Shown in pieces: positions 17,520 through 25,546 of a DNA stretch of 64,000 bases (positions are counted from its first letter, which is position 1; each line of letters begins with the position of its first letter). This DNA comes from Dyadobacter sp. MSC1_007 (GTDB taxonomy: Bacteria > Bacteroidota > Bacteroidia > Cytophagales > Spirosomataceae). The notes under the pieces are model-generated. The model made no database searches. It saw nothing but the letters and a program-made list of their open reading frames with translations, and had not been told where the DNA came from. The stretch is from contig NZ_JAMOZL010000004.1 of NCBI RefSeq assembly GCF_023667495.1, forward strand, positions 62,001 to 126,000, given 5' to 3'. The translations under genes and the position numbers were made by a program.

Positions 17520-20500
17520 TTATTTCCAGCTCGGCACGATGCGGCTGCCTTCCTCACTTTCAGTGATCCTGAGGTAAGTCTGGATTTCTTGCTGCAGGTC
17601 TTCCACGTGGCTGATAATGCCCACAATCCGGTTCTCTTTTCGCAACGATTTCAATGTGTCGAATACCGTTTGCAACGCATTTTTATCCAGCGAACCAAAC
17701 CCTTCGTCCAGAAAGAAGAAGTTGTGTTTGGATTCGTTCCTGATGTGGATATGGTCGGCCAAAGCCAGTGCAAGCGACAATGCAGCCTGGAATTTCTGCC
17801 CGCCCGAAAGCGTTTTCAGCAAGCGTAAATGGCCGCCGTTCAGTAAATCCCTTACCCAAAAGCTGTTTCCTTCTCCCAGTTCGAGATGCAGCTGCTGATG
17901 CGTCATTTGATGGAACCGGTGGTTGGCGGCCTGGATCAGATTCTGAAGGTAAATGCTTGAAGCATAATCCACAAAGCCGCTCGACCGGAAAAGCTTCGCC
18001 AGATCGTCCAAATGCGCTTTCCTAAGATATAACCGGTCTTTTTCCTTCATTAACAATGCTTTTTTGGCAAGATCGTCAGCCATCTTTTTCAGACGGCCAT
18101 CAATGTTCCCCTCCTCCTTTCGCTGCATGTTAAGCTGCGCCGTCAGCAGTTCCTTAGCCTGAACTACCTCATCATGACGTTTTGCGTCATATTGCTGTTC
18201 AGGATGCTCTTCGAGCAGGTTCCGCAAGTCGCGATCAGTGGTTTCCACGGCAAATTTATATTCACTGATCGCCTTCCTTTCTGATTCGATGTGAACCGGT
18301 TTTCCTAGTATTTCAGCAACCTGCACTTCCGATTCAAAACCGTGTTCTGATAGTTTTCTGTCAATTTCCGCTTGAATGCTGGCCAGATCGCGGGCGTTTC
18401 CTTCCAACGCCGCCTGTATTGCGGCTTCGCTTCCTATTAATGTGTTCCGTTCTTTTTCAAGCGTATCCACCAGTTTTTCGGATTCAACAAAAAGACGGGT
18501 AATTTCTTCGTAGTCGGATTTTAAACCTGCTACTTTTTGAAGGATATCCGCTTTTTCCTGCCCTTCAAAATCTTCCAACCGAACCTTAACCAGCTGGCCC
18601 GATAATGTCTGAACCGTGTTTTCAAGCCTTAATATCTCGTCCCGCAGGATTTGCAACGGCTTTTCTATTTTCTCAACTTTCTCGTGCAATGCGGCCTCTA
18701 CTTGCTCGCCTAGCAATTTAATCGACGCCTCGCCAGCGCGAATTTCAGATTGTACCCTGCTTGTTTCAGCGAAATGCTTTTCGAAAGCTTCACGATCGGC
18801 CTTATTGAATTTATCCCAGACAAAAGCTTCGTCATGCGCTTTCAGGCGGGCTTGTACGTCTGCATAACGCTGCTTAATAGATGTTTTTTGTTTTTCAAGA
18901 TTCTCTATCTGGCTAAAAATACGTTCAATCGTAAGTTGTAACTTCCTGACAGCTCTTTCCTGCTCGTCCAGCGTCACAATCTGCTTTTCAACCAATGAAA
19001 TATCCTGCGAAAGCGATTGATCCGACATTAACACATCGGGATGATGCATAGAACCGCACAACGGGCACGGTTCGCCGTCATTGAGGCTACCCGCGTATTC
19101 ATGCAATGCAATTTTAGTCCTAATTTTGACCAGCTCTCCTGTCAACGATTTCCGGCTGTTTTCGTTAGTTTCCAGGTATTCCAATATCCTGTTTTGAAAT
19201 AATTCCAAAGCAGGAACTTCCGGAAATGCTATTGAAAATTGGGTTGTTATCTCGCCCTGTCTCATAACCAGTTCCTGATGTTGCTTCCCAATCTCCTGCT
19301 GTAATGCCTCTGCCTCGCTTTTTATAGCGGTCCTGGTTTCGTTCATCCCGTCCAGCATGGTAAACCAGGATTTGACAAGACCCAGCTCCTGAACGTCAGT
19401 CAGCCCATTTTTCCGCTTCTCATTCTCTATTTCCTGCTCTGTTTTCTGGTTTTTCAGTAGTTCGACAACCCGCTCCTTCTCCCTCAGTTGCTCTTCGCCT
19501 CTTGCAAGCGCTTCTTTCCTTTTTTCAGCGGACTGCGTATGCTCCATAACCTGGATTACCTTCTCCAATTCTCCCGCCGCATCGAGCAATTCTTCCCGTT
19601 TCTCGTACCTGGGTTTAAGCAATATGAGTGTTTCCTGCTGTTTTTGAAGCAAAGCATTCAGTTCGGCGATCCGCGACTGGTTTCCTGCCGAAAGTTGCCG
19701 GTTTCTTGCGATGGCTGTACTGAGATTCCCCTTCTGGTCGAAGGCCGATCTGAAATGCAGCGAGCAAATTTCAAATGTCTGCAACAAACGCTCGCGCTCC
19801 TGCATGGATACACGCTGTGTTTCGAGCGTTGCGAGCTTCTCCCGCAGCATATTAAGCTTGTCCGCAACTTGTTTGAGTTTTTGGAAACCGGCTTCCAGTT
19901 CAGTCTGCACCAGTAATTCGTCGCCGATACGCTTAATCTCCGCCCTCACCGTTTCCCTTCTGGTTTCTTCCGCATGGACCATTTCAGGGGTCACCTCCAC
20001 CAACCCGAGTAACTGACCATCGAGGTTGGAAATGGCAATATCATTTTGCCTTGCCAACGACCCCACATTCCGGCTCAGATCATATTTTTCGAGCTGGAAA
20101 AGCTCTTTCATCATCCGCGTCCGCTCCGAGTCTTTAAGCTCGATAAACTCCTGAAACCGGCCCTGCGGAATAATGATCGTGCGGCGGAAATTATCATAAC
20201 TCAGCCCGATAATACTTTCAGTCGATTCATTTTCCGAAAGCGGGACCCAATTATCCTCTTGGAATATATAAGCTTTCCTCTCAAAAGTCTTGACGTCCTT
20301 GAAGTTCTTGCTATTGCGTTTCCCCTTGACCGTGAAGCGATAATGGTCCCCTTTTTTTCCGGCAATGCATTCAAAATCAATTAGCAGTTCGTCGGACCGA
20401 AGGTTCATCATATTGTAAGTACGATCGTCTCCCGACTTGTTAAGCCGCTCGGTATCACCATACAATGCAAAAGTAATCGCTTCCAAAACCGACGATTTCC

Positions 20501-20618
20501 CGCTCCCCACCGCACCGAATATACCGAACAAGGACGCATCCGTCAGCGGATCAAAATCGATCTCTTGTTCGGTCTGATAAGAATATAAACCTTTAATTTT
20601 TAAGCGTTTGGGAATCAT
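17520..20618 (-). CDS. sbcC: SbcC/Rad50-type nuclease ATPase subunit
   Basis: A 1032-residue SMC-like protein. Walker A is GAVGSGKSS (residues 35-43); long coiled coils flank a zinc hook CPLCGSMHHP near residue 518. The ABC signature LSGGQKFQAALSLALALAD and Walker B FFFLDEGFGSLD are near the C-terminus. With SbcD it forms the nuclease that cuts hairpins and blocked DNA ends. sbcD is not adjacent; it is usually directly upstream of sbcC, but here a GH3 gene and a strong hairpin stand there, so the two are either unlinked or sbcD is outside the window. Confidence 0.95.
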   Translation of the reverse strand: MIPKRLKIKGLYSYQTEQEIDFDPLTDASLFGIFGAVGSGKSSVLEAITFALYGDTERLNKSGDDRTYNMMNLRSDELLIDFECIAGKKGDHYRFTVKGKRNSKNFKDVKTFERKAYIFQEDNWVPLSENESTESIIGLSYDNFRRTIIIPQGRFQEFIELKDSERTRMMKELFQLEKYDLSRNVGSLARQNDIAISNLDGQLLGLVEVTPEMVHAEETRRETVRAEIKRIGDELLVQTELEAGFQKLKQVADKLNMLREKLATLETQRVSMQERERLLQTFEICSLHFRSAFDQKGNLSTAIARNRQLSAGNQSRIAELNALLQKQQETLILLKPRYEKREELLDAAGELEKVIQVMEHTQSAEKRKEALARGEEQLREKERVVELLKNQKTEQEIENEKRKNGLTDVQELGLVKSWFTMLDGMNETRTAIKSEAEALQQEIGKQHQELVMRQGEITTQFSIAFPEVPALELFQNRILEYLETNENSRKSLTGELVKIRTKIALHEYAGSLNDGEPCPLCGSMHHPDVLMSDQSLSQDISLVEKQIVTLDEQERAVRKLQLTIERIFSQIENLEKQKTSIKQRYADVQARLKAHDEAFVWDKFNKADREAFEKHFAETSRVQSEIRAGEASIKLLGEQVEAALHEKVEKIEKPLQILRDEILRLENTVQTLSGQLVKVRLEDFEGQEKADILQKVAGLKSDYEEITRLFVESEKLVDTLEKERNTLIGSEAAIQAALEGNARDLASIQAEIDRKLSEHGFESEVQVAEILGKPVHIESERKAISEYKFAVETTDRDLRNLLEEHPEQQYDAKRHDEVVQAKELLTAQLNMQRKEEGNIDGRLKKMADDLAKKALLMKEKDRLYLRKAHLDDLAKLFRSSGFVDYASSIYLQNLIQAANHRFHQMTHQQLHLELGEGNSFWVRDLLNGGHLRLLKTLSGGQKFQAALSLALALADHIHIRNESKHNFFFLDEGFGSLDKNALQTVFDTLKSLRKENRIVGIISHVEDLQQEIQTYLRITESEEGSRIVPSWK

Positions 20619-20621
20619 AAT

Positions 20622-20719
20622 GGCAGTCGGCTGTCAGCAATCGGCTATCGGGCTTTGGGTACTTTTTTTGAATTGTTCACAAAAAACTTCGGCAGTCGAT
20701 AGCCGACTGCCGAAGTTTT
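20622..20719. repeat. Nested inverted repeats between sbcC and GH3 genes, including a GH3 terminator
   Basis: At 20683-20719 a 16-bp arm starting AAAACTTCGGCAGTCG pairs with its complement ending CCGAAGTTTT around a 5-nt loop; this overlaps the GH3 stop and would end GH3 transcription. Upstream copies of the same words occur: GGCAGTCGGCT (20622-20632) is the reverse complement of 20701-20711, and TCGGCTATCG (20641-20650) is that of 20696-20705. The region looks like a duplicated and partly decayed palindromic repeat. Confidence 0.7.
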
Positions 20720-22232
20720 AAAGATCTCCCAGCAGGTCATCAAGATACTCGCGCGTATTGCTCAGTCGCGGCACCTTGTTCTGCCCGCCGAGTTTGTGTT
20801 TTTTGCCCATCCAGGCGTAGAAAGTGCCCGTCGGCACGAAATGGACGAGCGGCGGCAACAACGCCATATCCTTGTAACGTTTGGCATCATAATCGGAATT
20901 AACGTCGCGCAGCGCCTGGTCAAGTGCCTGGATGAATTCTTCTTTATCTGTCGGTTCGCTCGTGAATTCGATGATCCATTCATGTCGCCCCCGCGAACCG
21001 TCGCCCATATACACGGGGCCTGCGGTGTAATTGGCTACCAGCGAATCTGTTTTTTGAGCGGCCACTTTAATCGCATGATCGGCGTTTTCCACGATCACTT
21101 CCTCGCCAAATGCATTGATAAAGTGCTTGGTACGCCCGCTTACCTTCAACCTGAACGGGTACAAGGAAGTAAATTTAACCGTATCACCGATCAGATAGCG
21201 CCATAACCCCGCATTCGTCGAGATTGCCATTGCGTAATTTTTACCTATCTCCACTTCGTCGAGCAACAGCGCTTTCGGATTGGGCTTACCTATTTCTTCT
21301 ACCGGTATAAATTCATAAAAGATGCCGTAATCCAGCATCAGCAACATTTCGCCAACCCGGCTGATATCGTCCTGAATGGCAAAAAAGCCTTCCGAAGCAC
21401 TGTATGTTTCCAGATACAAAACCTGATCGGAAGGAAAATATTTAGTCATGAACAAATCACGGTAAGGCTCAAAGGAGACCGCGCCATGTACAAAAACCTC
21501 GAAATCAGGCCACACTTCGAGCATATTCCTTTTGCCTGTCCGCTCTAATATCTGATCCAGGAGCACTATCGTCCAGGTAGGCACACCCAGAATGCTGGTC
21601 ACGTTCTCCTGCGAGCATATCGACGCCATTTTATCCAGCTTGCTTTCCCAATGGTCCATTAACGCCACTTCCAGCGGCGGGGTACGCATGAATTCGGCCC
21701 ACGAAGGCAGGTTTTGCATGATCACCGCCGACACATCGCCGATTTGCGTATAATCATCAAACGGGTTGGCATGCAACGTACCACCGATCGACAGCCCTTT
21801 TCCGTCAAAAACGCGGGTGTCCGGCCTGTTATTGATCAACAGCGTCATCATGTCCTTGCCGCCCTCATAATGGCACTCTTCAAGTGCTTCCGGCGATACA
21901 GGCAGAAATTTGCTGCGCGCATTCGTCGTTCCCGACGATTTCGAAAACCATTCTATCGGCGAGGGCCACATTACGTTCGGCTCGCCCTTCAAAACCCGTT
22001 CGATATAGGGGTAAAGATCTTCGTAGGTGGACAATGGAACCTGCTCCTGATATTCCTTTATTGTCTTAATCTGTCCGTAGTTGTACCGGCCGCCCCATTC
22101 CGTATACCGGGCTGTTTCAATCAATTCCGAAAATATGCGCTGCTGGGTTTCGACCGGGTATTTCATAAACTGTTCGATCCGTTCGAAGCGCCGCTTCAAA
22201 AACCAGACAGTCATATCATTTACCAGCTTCAT
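20718..22232 (-). CDS. GH3 family protein (acyl-acid amido synthetase-like)
   Basis: A 504-residue member of the GH3 branch of the adenylate-forming superfamily. Visible landmarks are EWFSKSSGTTNARSKFLPVS (ATP P-loop equivalent), LETYSASEGFFAIQDD (motif with the E of the YxASEG block) and the C-terminal GRTKHFINAFGEEVIVENAD. Plant GH3 enzymes conjugate jasmonate or auxin to amino acids; bacterial homologues are common in Bacteroidota and have no settled substrate. It stands alone on the minus strand between a hairpin and a 110-bp upstream gap. Confidence 0.87.
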   Translation of the reverse strand: MKLVNDMTVWFLKRRFERIEQFMKYPVETQQRIFSELIETARYTEWGGRYNYGQIKTIKEYQEQVPLSTYEDLYPYIERVLKGEPNVMWPSPIEWFSKSSGTTNARSKFLPVSPEALEECHYEGGKDMMTLLINNRPDTRVFDGKGLSIGGTLHANPFDDYTQIGDVSAVIMQNLPSWAEFMRTPPLEVALMDHWESKLDKMASICSQENVTSILGVPTWTIVLLDQILERTGKRNMLEVWPDFEVFVHGAVSFEPYRDLFMTKYFPSDQVLYLETYSASEGFFAIQDDISRVGEMLLMLDYGIFYEFIPVEEIGKPNPKALLLDEVEIGKNYAMAISTNAGLWRYLIGDTVKFTSLYPFRLKVSGRTKHFINAFGEEVIVENADHAIKVAAQKTDSLVANYTAGPVYMGDGSRGRHEWIIEFTSEPTDKEEFIQALDQALRDVNSDYDAKRYKDMALLPPLVHFVPTGTFYAWMGKKHKLGGQNKVPRLSNTREYLDDLLGDL

Positions 22233-22342
22233 ACAAGGTCAATTAGTTAGATATATGCGATTGCAATTGGTAAAAATAGCAATAAAAAATGGCGGGAGAA
22301 CAGTTAGGGACCGTTTCCCACCATTTTCAAAAATATAATTTT

Positions 22343-22597
22343 TCAGGATTTGGTACTGACTTTCCGGTAAATGAAAAGAAGCAGAACTGCGCCCAGAATT
22401 GCTATGAACAGGCTTCCGATATTAAATCCATCGACAGCACCAAAGCCCAGCAACGAAGAAACCCAGCCGCCGACGACAGCGCCGGCAATACCAATGAGAA
22501 TGGTGACAAAGAAGCCTCCGGGATCTTCTCCCGGATGGATAGCCTTAGCGATTGCGCCTGCAATGAGGCCTACGATAATCCATGTTAAAATTCCCAT
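22343..22597 (-). CDS. GlsB/YeaQ/YmgE family stress membrane protein
   Basis: An 84-residue protein with three hydrophobic segments and the family pattern IIVGLIAGAIAKAI-PGEDPGGFFVTILIGIAGAVVGGWV. These inner-membrane proteins (formerly transglycosylase-associated) are induced by general stress and have no known biochemical activity. It lies between the GH3 and S41 peptidase genes on the same strand, with gaps of 110 and 65 bp, and is probably independent. Confidence 0.9.
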   Translation of the reverse strand: MGILTWIIVGLIAGAIAKAIHPGEDPGGFFVTILIGIAGAVVGGWVSSLLGFGAVDGFNIGSLFIAILGAVLLLFIYRKVSTKS

Positions 22598-22662
22598 ACG
22601 GTCTATTTTTATGTTAATAATTCAAGATTTACTGTAATTATAACAAAAACCTTGCCACATTA

Positions 22663-24051
22663 CTAATCATAAAACATATTACTTCCTCCGGCCTTCTTTT
22701 GGATGGATGATGTGATCTCGGCGCTTTCCTCTTCCTGTAAAACCCTCGCGCTCCTGCCTTGACGCGTTACGTGCGTTCCCGTGATCTGAAACAATGCTTC
22801 ACCCAGCAGAGGGTCGCGTGGGTCGCCATAAGGATAAAGAACATTCCCTTCGCTTGCTTTGAAGTCGGGCTCAAAACCGGTGTGATAGTCTGATTTTTTG
22901 TCTTTGTTAAGAGACTTTGAAACAATAGGTTGCAAGCCGACTTTAATCCCGCCTTTGGTATCGCTCAAAGTCACCGAGCCTACATTCTTGCCGACCGTTT
23001 TTCCGCCTACCAAGGTCACCGCCATGAATGGCTTTAATCCGTTGATCAACAGCTCGCTAGCAGACGCCGATCGTGATGATACCAGGACAACCAGGTGTTT
23101 CAATGCCGGACCGACATTCTGGCTTTTAGTCACGAATTTGTCGTAGAAGTAAGACTCGCCGTATTTTTTGAGATTCGTTTCGGTGACTTGTTTGTTATAT
23201 TCTTTATAGTAGAAAACATCATTTGCGGTGCCTCTGGTGATCAGACTCGCCAGATTGGTTGCCGAACTCACATAGCCGCCCGGATTATAGCGGAGGTCGA
23301 GGACCAATGCGTTGATATTGCTATTCTTAAATTCTGAAAAAATCGCGTCCAGCTTTTTGTCGTACTGCTTGTTATTAGCCTGGAACGGTTCCGGAATGAA
23401 CTGATGGTAAACGACATACCCGACTTTGTTGGCTCCATAAGTGTAAAGCGAATCAAAGAAAACCGGATCTTCCTGCAAAACAACCGGCGTTACATCCTTT
23501 TGTGTGGTCCCTTCTACTAATGCCCCGTCTTTGATCGTTGCGAGCGTGTAAGTAGTCTTATTAGAGGTATTGAGTAGCTTACTGTAATTCGAATCGGTAA
23601 GTTTTTGACCATTCACACTGCTGAATATATCCCCTCTTTTGAACCCGGCAATGGCAGCGGGAGAGCCAGGGATCACATAAAGCACCACACCGATCACATT
23701 ACTCGTGTTGCTCGGAAAATACACCAGCTTATATTCCATTCCGCTGGTTTTGGACTCCCCGCCCAGCGATGCTTCCAATTCCTCCGCGCTTTCCTGTATC
23801 CACGAAAACCGGTCGCCATCCGGCCGTGCGGTGGCATCGTACCTATACAGTAATGACTCAAAAAAGTCCTCGGGCGACTTTGTGTAATCCGGGGAAGTAG
23901 TCATGTGATCATTCCAGTAATACCAATACTTCATCTGGTCGTAAATCCAGTGATTGGTTTCGCTTTGATCGGCAGGGTTCACGTTTTTATCCTTGCAGGA
24001 AAATACGGCAACTCCCAATAAAATGACAGGCAGGAAAAGTTTCAGTTTCAT
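22663..24051 (-). CDS. S41-family C-terminal processing peptidase, lipoprotein
   Basis: A 462-residue predicted lipoprotein ([20 protein letters not shown]19 lipobox). A PDZ-like region ([30 protein letters not shown]) is followed by the S41 catalytic domain. [17 protein letters not shown] is the conserved strand and [19 protein letters not shown] carries the nucleophile Ser. It probably acts on the periplasmic face of the outer membrane. Its ATG overlaps the stop of the ornithine aminotransferase gene by 4 bp, so the two are translationally coupled, an unusual pairing of peptidase and amino-acid catabolism. Confidence 0.88.
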   Translation of the reverse strand: MKLKLFLPVILLGVAVFSCKDKNVNPADQSETNHWIYDQMKYWYYWNDHMTTSPDYTKSPEDFFESLLYRYDATARPDGDRFSWIQESAEELEASLGGESKTSGMEYKLVYFPSNTSNVIGVVLYVIPGSPAAIAGFKRGDIFSSVNGQKLTDSNYSKLLNTSNKTTYTLATIKDGALVEGTTQKDVTPVVLQEDPVFFDSLYTYGANKVGYVVYHQFIPEPFQANNKQYDKKLDAIFSEFKNSNINALVLDLRYNPGGYVSSATNLASLITRGTANDVFYYKEYNKQVTETNLKKYGESYFYDKFVTKSQNVGPALKHLVVLVSSRSASASELLINGLKPFMAVTLVGGKTVGKNVGSVTLSDTKGGIKVGLQPIVSKSLNKDKKSDYHTGFEPDFKASEGNVLYPYGDPRDPLLGEALFQITGTHVTRQGRSARVLQEEESAEITSSIQKKAGGSNMFYD

Positions 24052-25322
24052 AGATTTCCGTTCATTTCTAAAAATACCTCTTCAATAATGCGGCAGGCTT
24101 CGCCCATTTGCTCTTTATCGATAACGAGCGGCGGCGCGAAACGGATTTTGTTGCCGTGGGTAGGCTTGCAAAGCAGCCCTTTCTCCATCATTTTATAACA
24201 AAGATCCATGGCCGTGGAGCTATCCTCCGAATCCCGGATGACGATCGCGTTCAGCAACCCTTTCCCTCTAACGGTTTCAATGAGAGAACATTGCTTTTGT
24301 AACTCCTGCATTCTCTCACGGAACAGCTCGCCCATCACCCGGGCATTTTCTGACAGGTTTTCATCTTCAACAACCTGCATCGCGGCAATGGTTACCGCGC
24401 AGGCCAATGGATTACCGCCGTATGTGGAACCGTGCTCGCCTGGGGCGATCGTGAGCATGATGTCATCATCTGCAAAAGCAGCGGAAACCGGCATGGTTCC
24501 GCCGGATAGTGCCTTGCCCAAAACGAGAATATCGGGTTTCACACCTTCCCAATCGCACGCAAGCCGCTTACCTGTGCGCCCGATGCCTGTCTGGACCTCG
24601 TCGGCAATGAACAGCACATTATATTTGGTACATAATTCCCGGACACCTTTGAGATAGCCTTCGTGCGGAACGACGACCCCGGCTTCCCCCTGAATGGGTT
24701 CAACCATGAAACCGGCAATGTTAGGATCACTCTTAAATGTATTCTCGAGTGCTTCCAGATCGTTGTATGGAATGATTTCGTAGCCCGGCAAAAATGGCCC
24801 GTAATCGTTGGTAGAAGACGGGTCTGTCGATGACGAAATTGCAGCCAGCGTCCGGCCCCAGAAGTTCCCCTCTGCGTACACCGTTTTGGCTTTTCCTGGT
24901 TCAATGCCTTTGACTTTGTATGCCCATTTCCGGGTAAGTTTTAATGCCGTTTCGCCTCCTTCCACGCCGGAATTCATCATCAGCACCTTATCGTACCCAA
25001 AATAATCACAAAGGAATTTTTCGCATTCGCCCAGGCGGTCATTATAGAAGGCCCGTGAAGTAAGGGTGAGTTTTTGTGCCTGCGCGATCATCGCGTTAAC
25101 GATCCTTGGATGACAATGTCCCTGACTGACAGCACTATAAGCCGATAAAAAATCATAGTATCTCTTCCCTTCCACATCCCACAGATAAATACCGGAACCC
25201 CGTTCGATCACAACCGGCATAGGCTTGTAATTATGCGCCCCGTAGCGGTACTCCAGTTCCATTGCATGTTGTGAAGCGCTGATATCCATCGTGTCTGTAT
25301 AGCCGGTCATTTTGATACTCAA
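24048..25322 (-). CDS. rocD: Ornithine aminotransferase
   Basis: A 424-residue class III PLP aminotransferase. It has [42 protein letters not shown], a near-exact ornithine aminotransferase N-terminal block, then [30 protein letters not shown] and the PLP lysine K270 in VLGKALSGG. It converts ornithine and 2-oxoglutarate to glutamate semialdehyde and glutamate, linking arginine, proline and glutamate metabolism. The start could be M1 ([10 protein letters not shown]) or M5. It is upstream of and overlaps the S41 peptidase gene. Confidence 0.93.
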   Translation of the reverse strand: MSIKMTGYTDTMDISASQHAMELEYRYGAHNYKPMPVVIERGSGIYLWDVEGKRYYDFLSAYSAVSQGHCHPRIVNAMIAQAQKLTLTSRAFYNDRLGECEKFLCDYFGYDKVLMMNSGVEGGETALKLTRKWAYKVKGIEPGKAKTVYAEGNFWGRTLAAISSSTDPSSTNDYGPFLPGYEIIPYNDLEALENTFKSDPNIAGFMVEPIQGEAGVVVPHEGYLKGVRELCTKYNVLFIADEVQTGIGRTGKRLACDWEGVKPDILVLGKALSGGTMPVSAAFADDDIMLTIAPGEHGSTYGGNPLACAVTIAAMQVVEDENLSENARVMGELFRERMQELQKQCSLIETVRGKGLLNAIVIRDSEDSSTAMDLCYKMMEKGLLCKPTHGNKIRFAPPLVIDKEQMGEACRIIEEVFLEMNGNL

Positions 25323-25371
25323 TCAGTTAAGAAGTTCGTTTTCAGTTATGTAAAAATAAGGAAAAGGTTAG

Positions 25372-25379
25372 TATTTTTG
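25372..25379 (+). promoter_or_regulatory. Putative -7 element for the riboswitch-TonB receptor transcript
   Basis: TATTTTTG matches TAnnTTTG just before the riboswitch, so transcription would begin right at the aptamer. The -33 element is not clear. Confidence 0.4.
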
Positions 25380-25385
25380 TACCAT

Positions 25386-25466
25386 AATCTCAAGGGGTGC
25401 CCTACCGAACGGGCTGAGATCACACCCATACACCTGATCCGGGTAATGCCGGCGTAGGAAGAGAAA
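25386..25466 (+). promoter_or_regulatory. TPP (thiamine pyrophosphate) riboswitch
   Basis: The THI-box core is easily recognised: GGGGTGCC (25394-25401), GGGCTGAGAT (25411-25420), CACCTGATCCGGG, and TAATGCCGGCGTAGGAA (25444-25460). It sits about 80 bp before the TonB receptor start. Between aptamer and start codon a weak AGCC-AGGATC-GGCT hairpin followed by T-rich sequence (25466-25492) may be part of a terminator-type expression platform. TPP binding should reduce expression of the receptor. Confidence 0.95.
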
Positions 25467-25546
25467 GCCAGGATCGGCTGTTTTCTGTTTTAAATTTTAT
25501 CGAACTCATGATAGGTGGCCCCTGCCTGTTGTAACCATATCTCGCA

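Noticed and set aside
17471..17626. N-terminal extension of the membrane protein into sbcC
   Set aside because: The extra residues are out-of-frame sbcC sequence with no membrane character; ATG 17470 directly precedes the first plausible segment.
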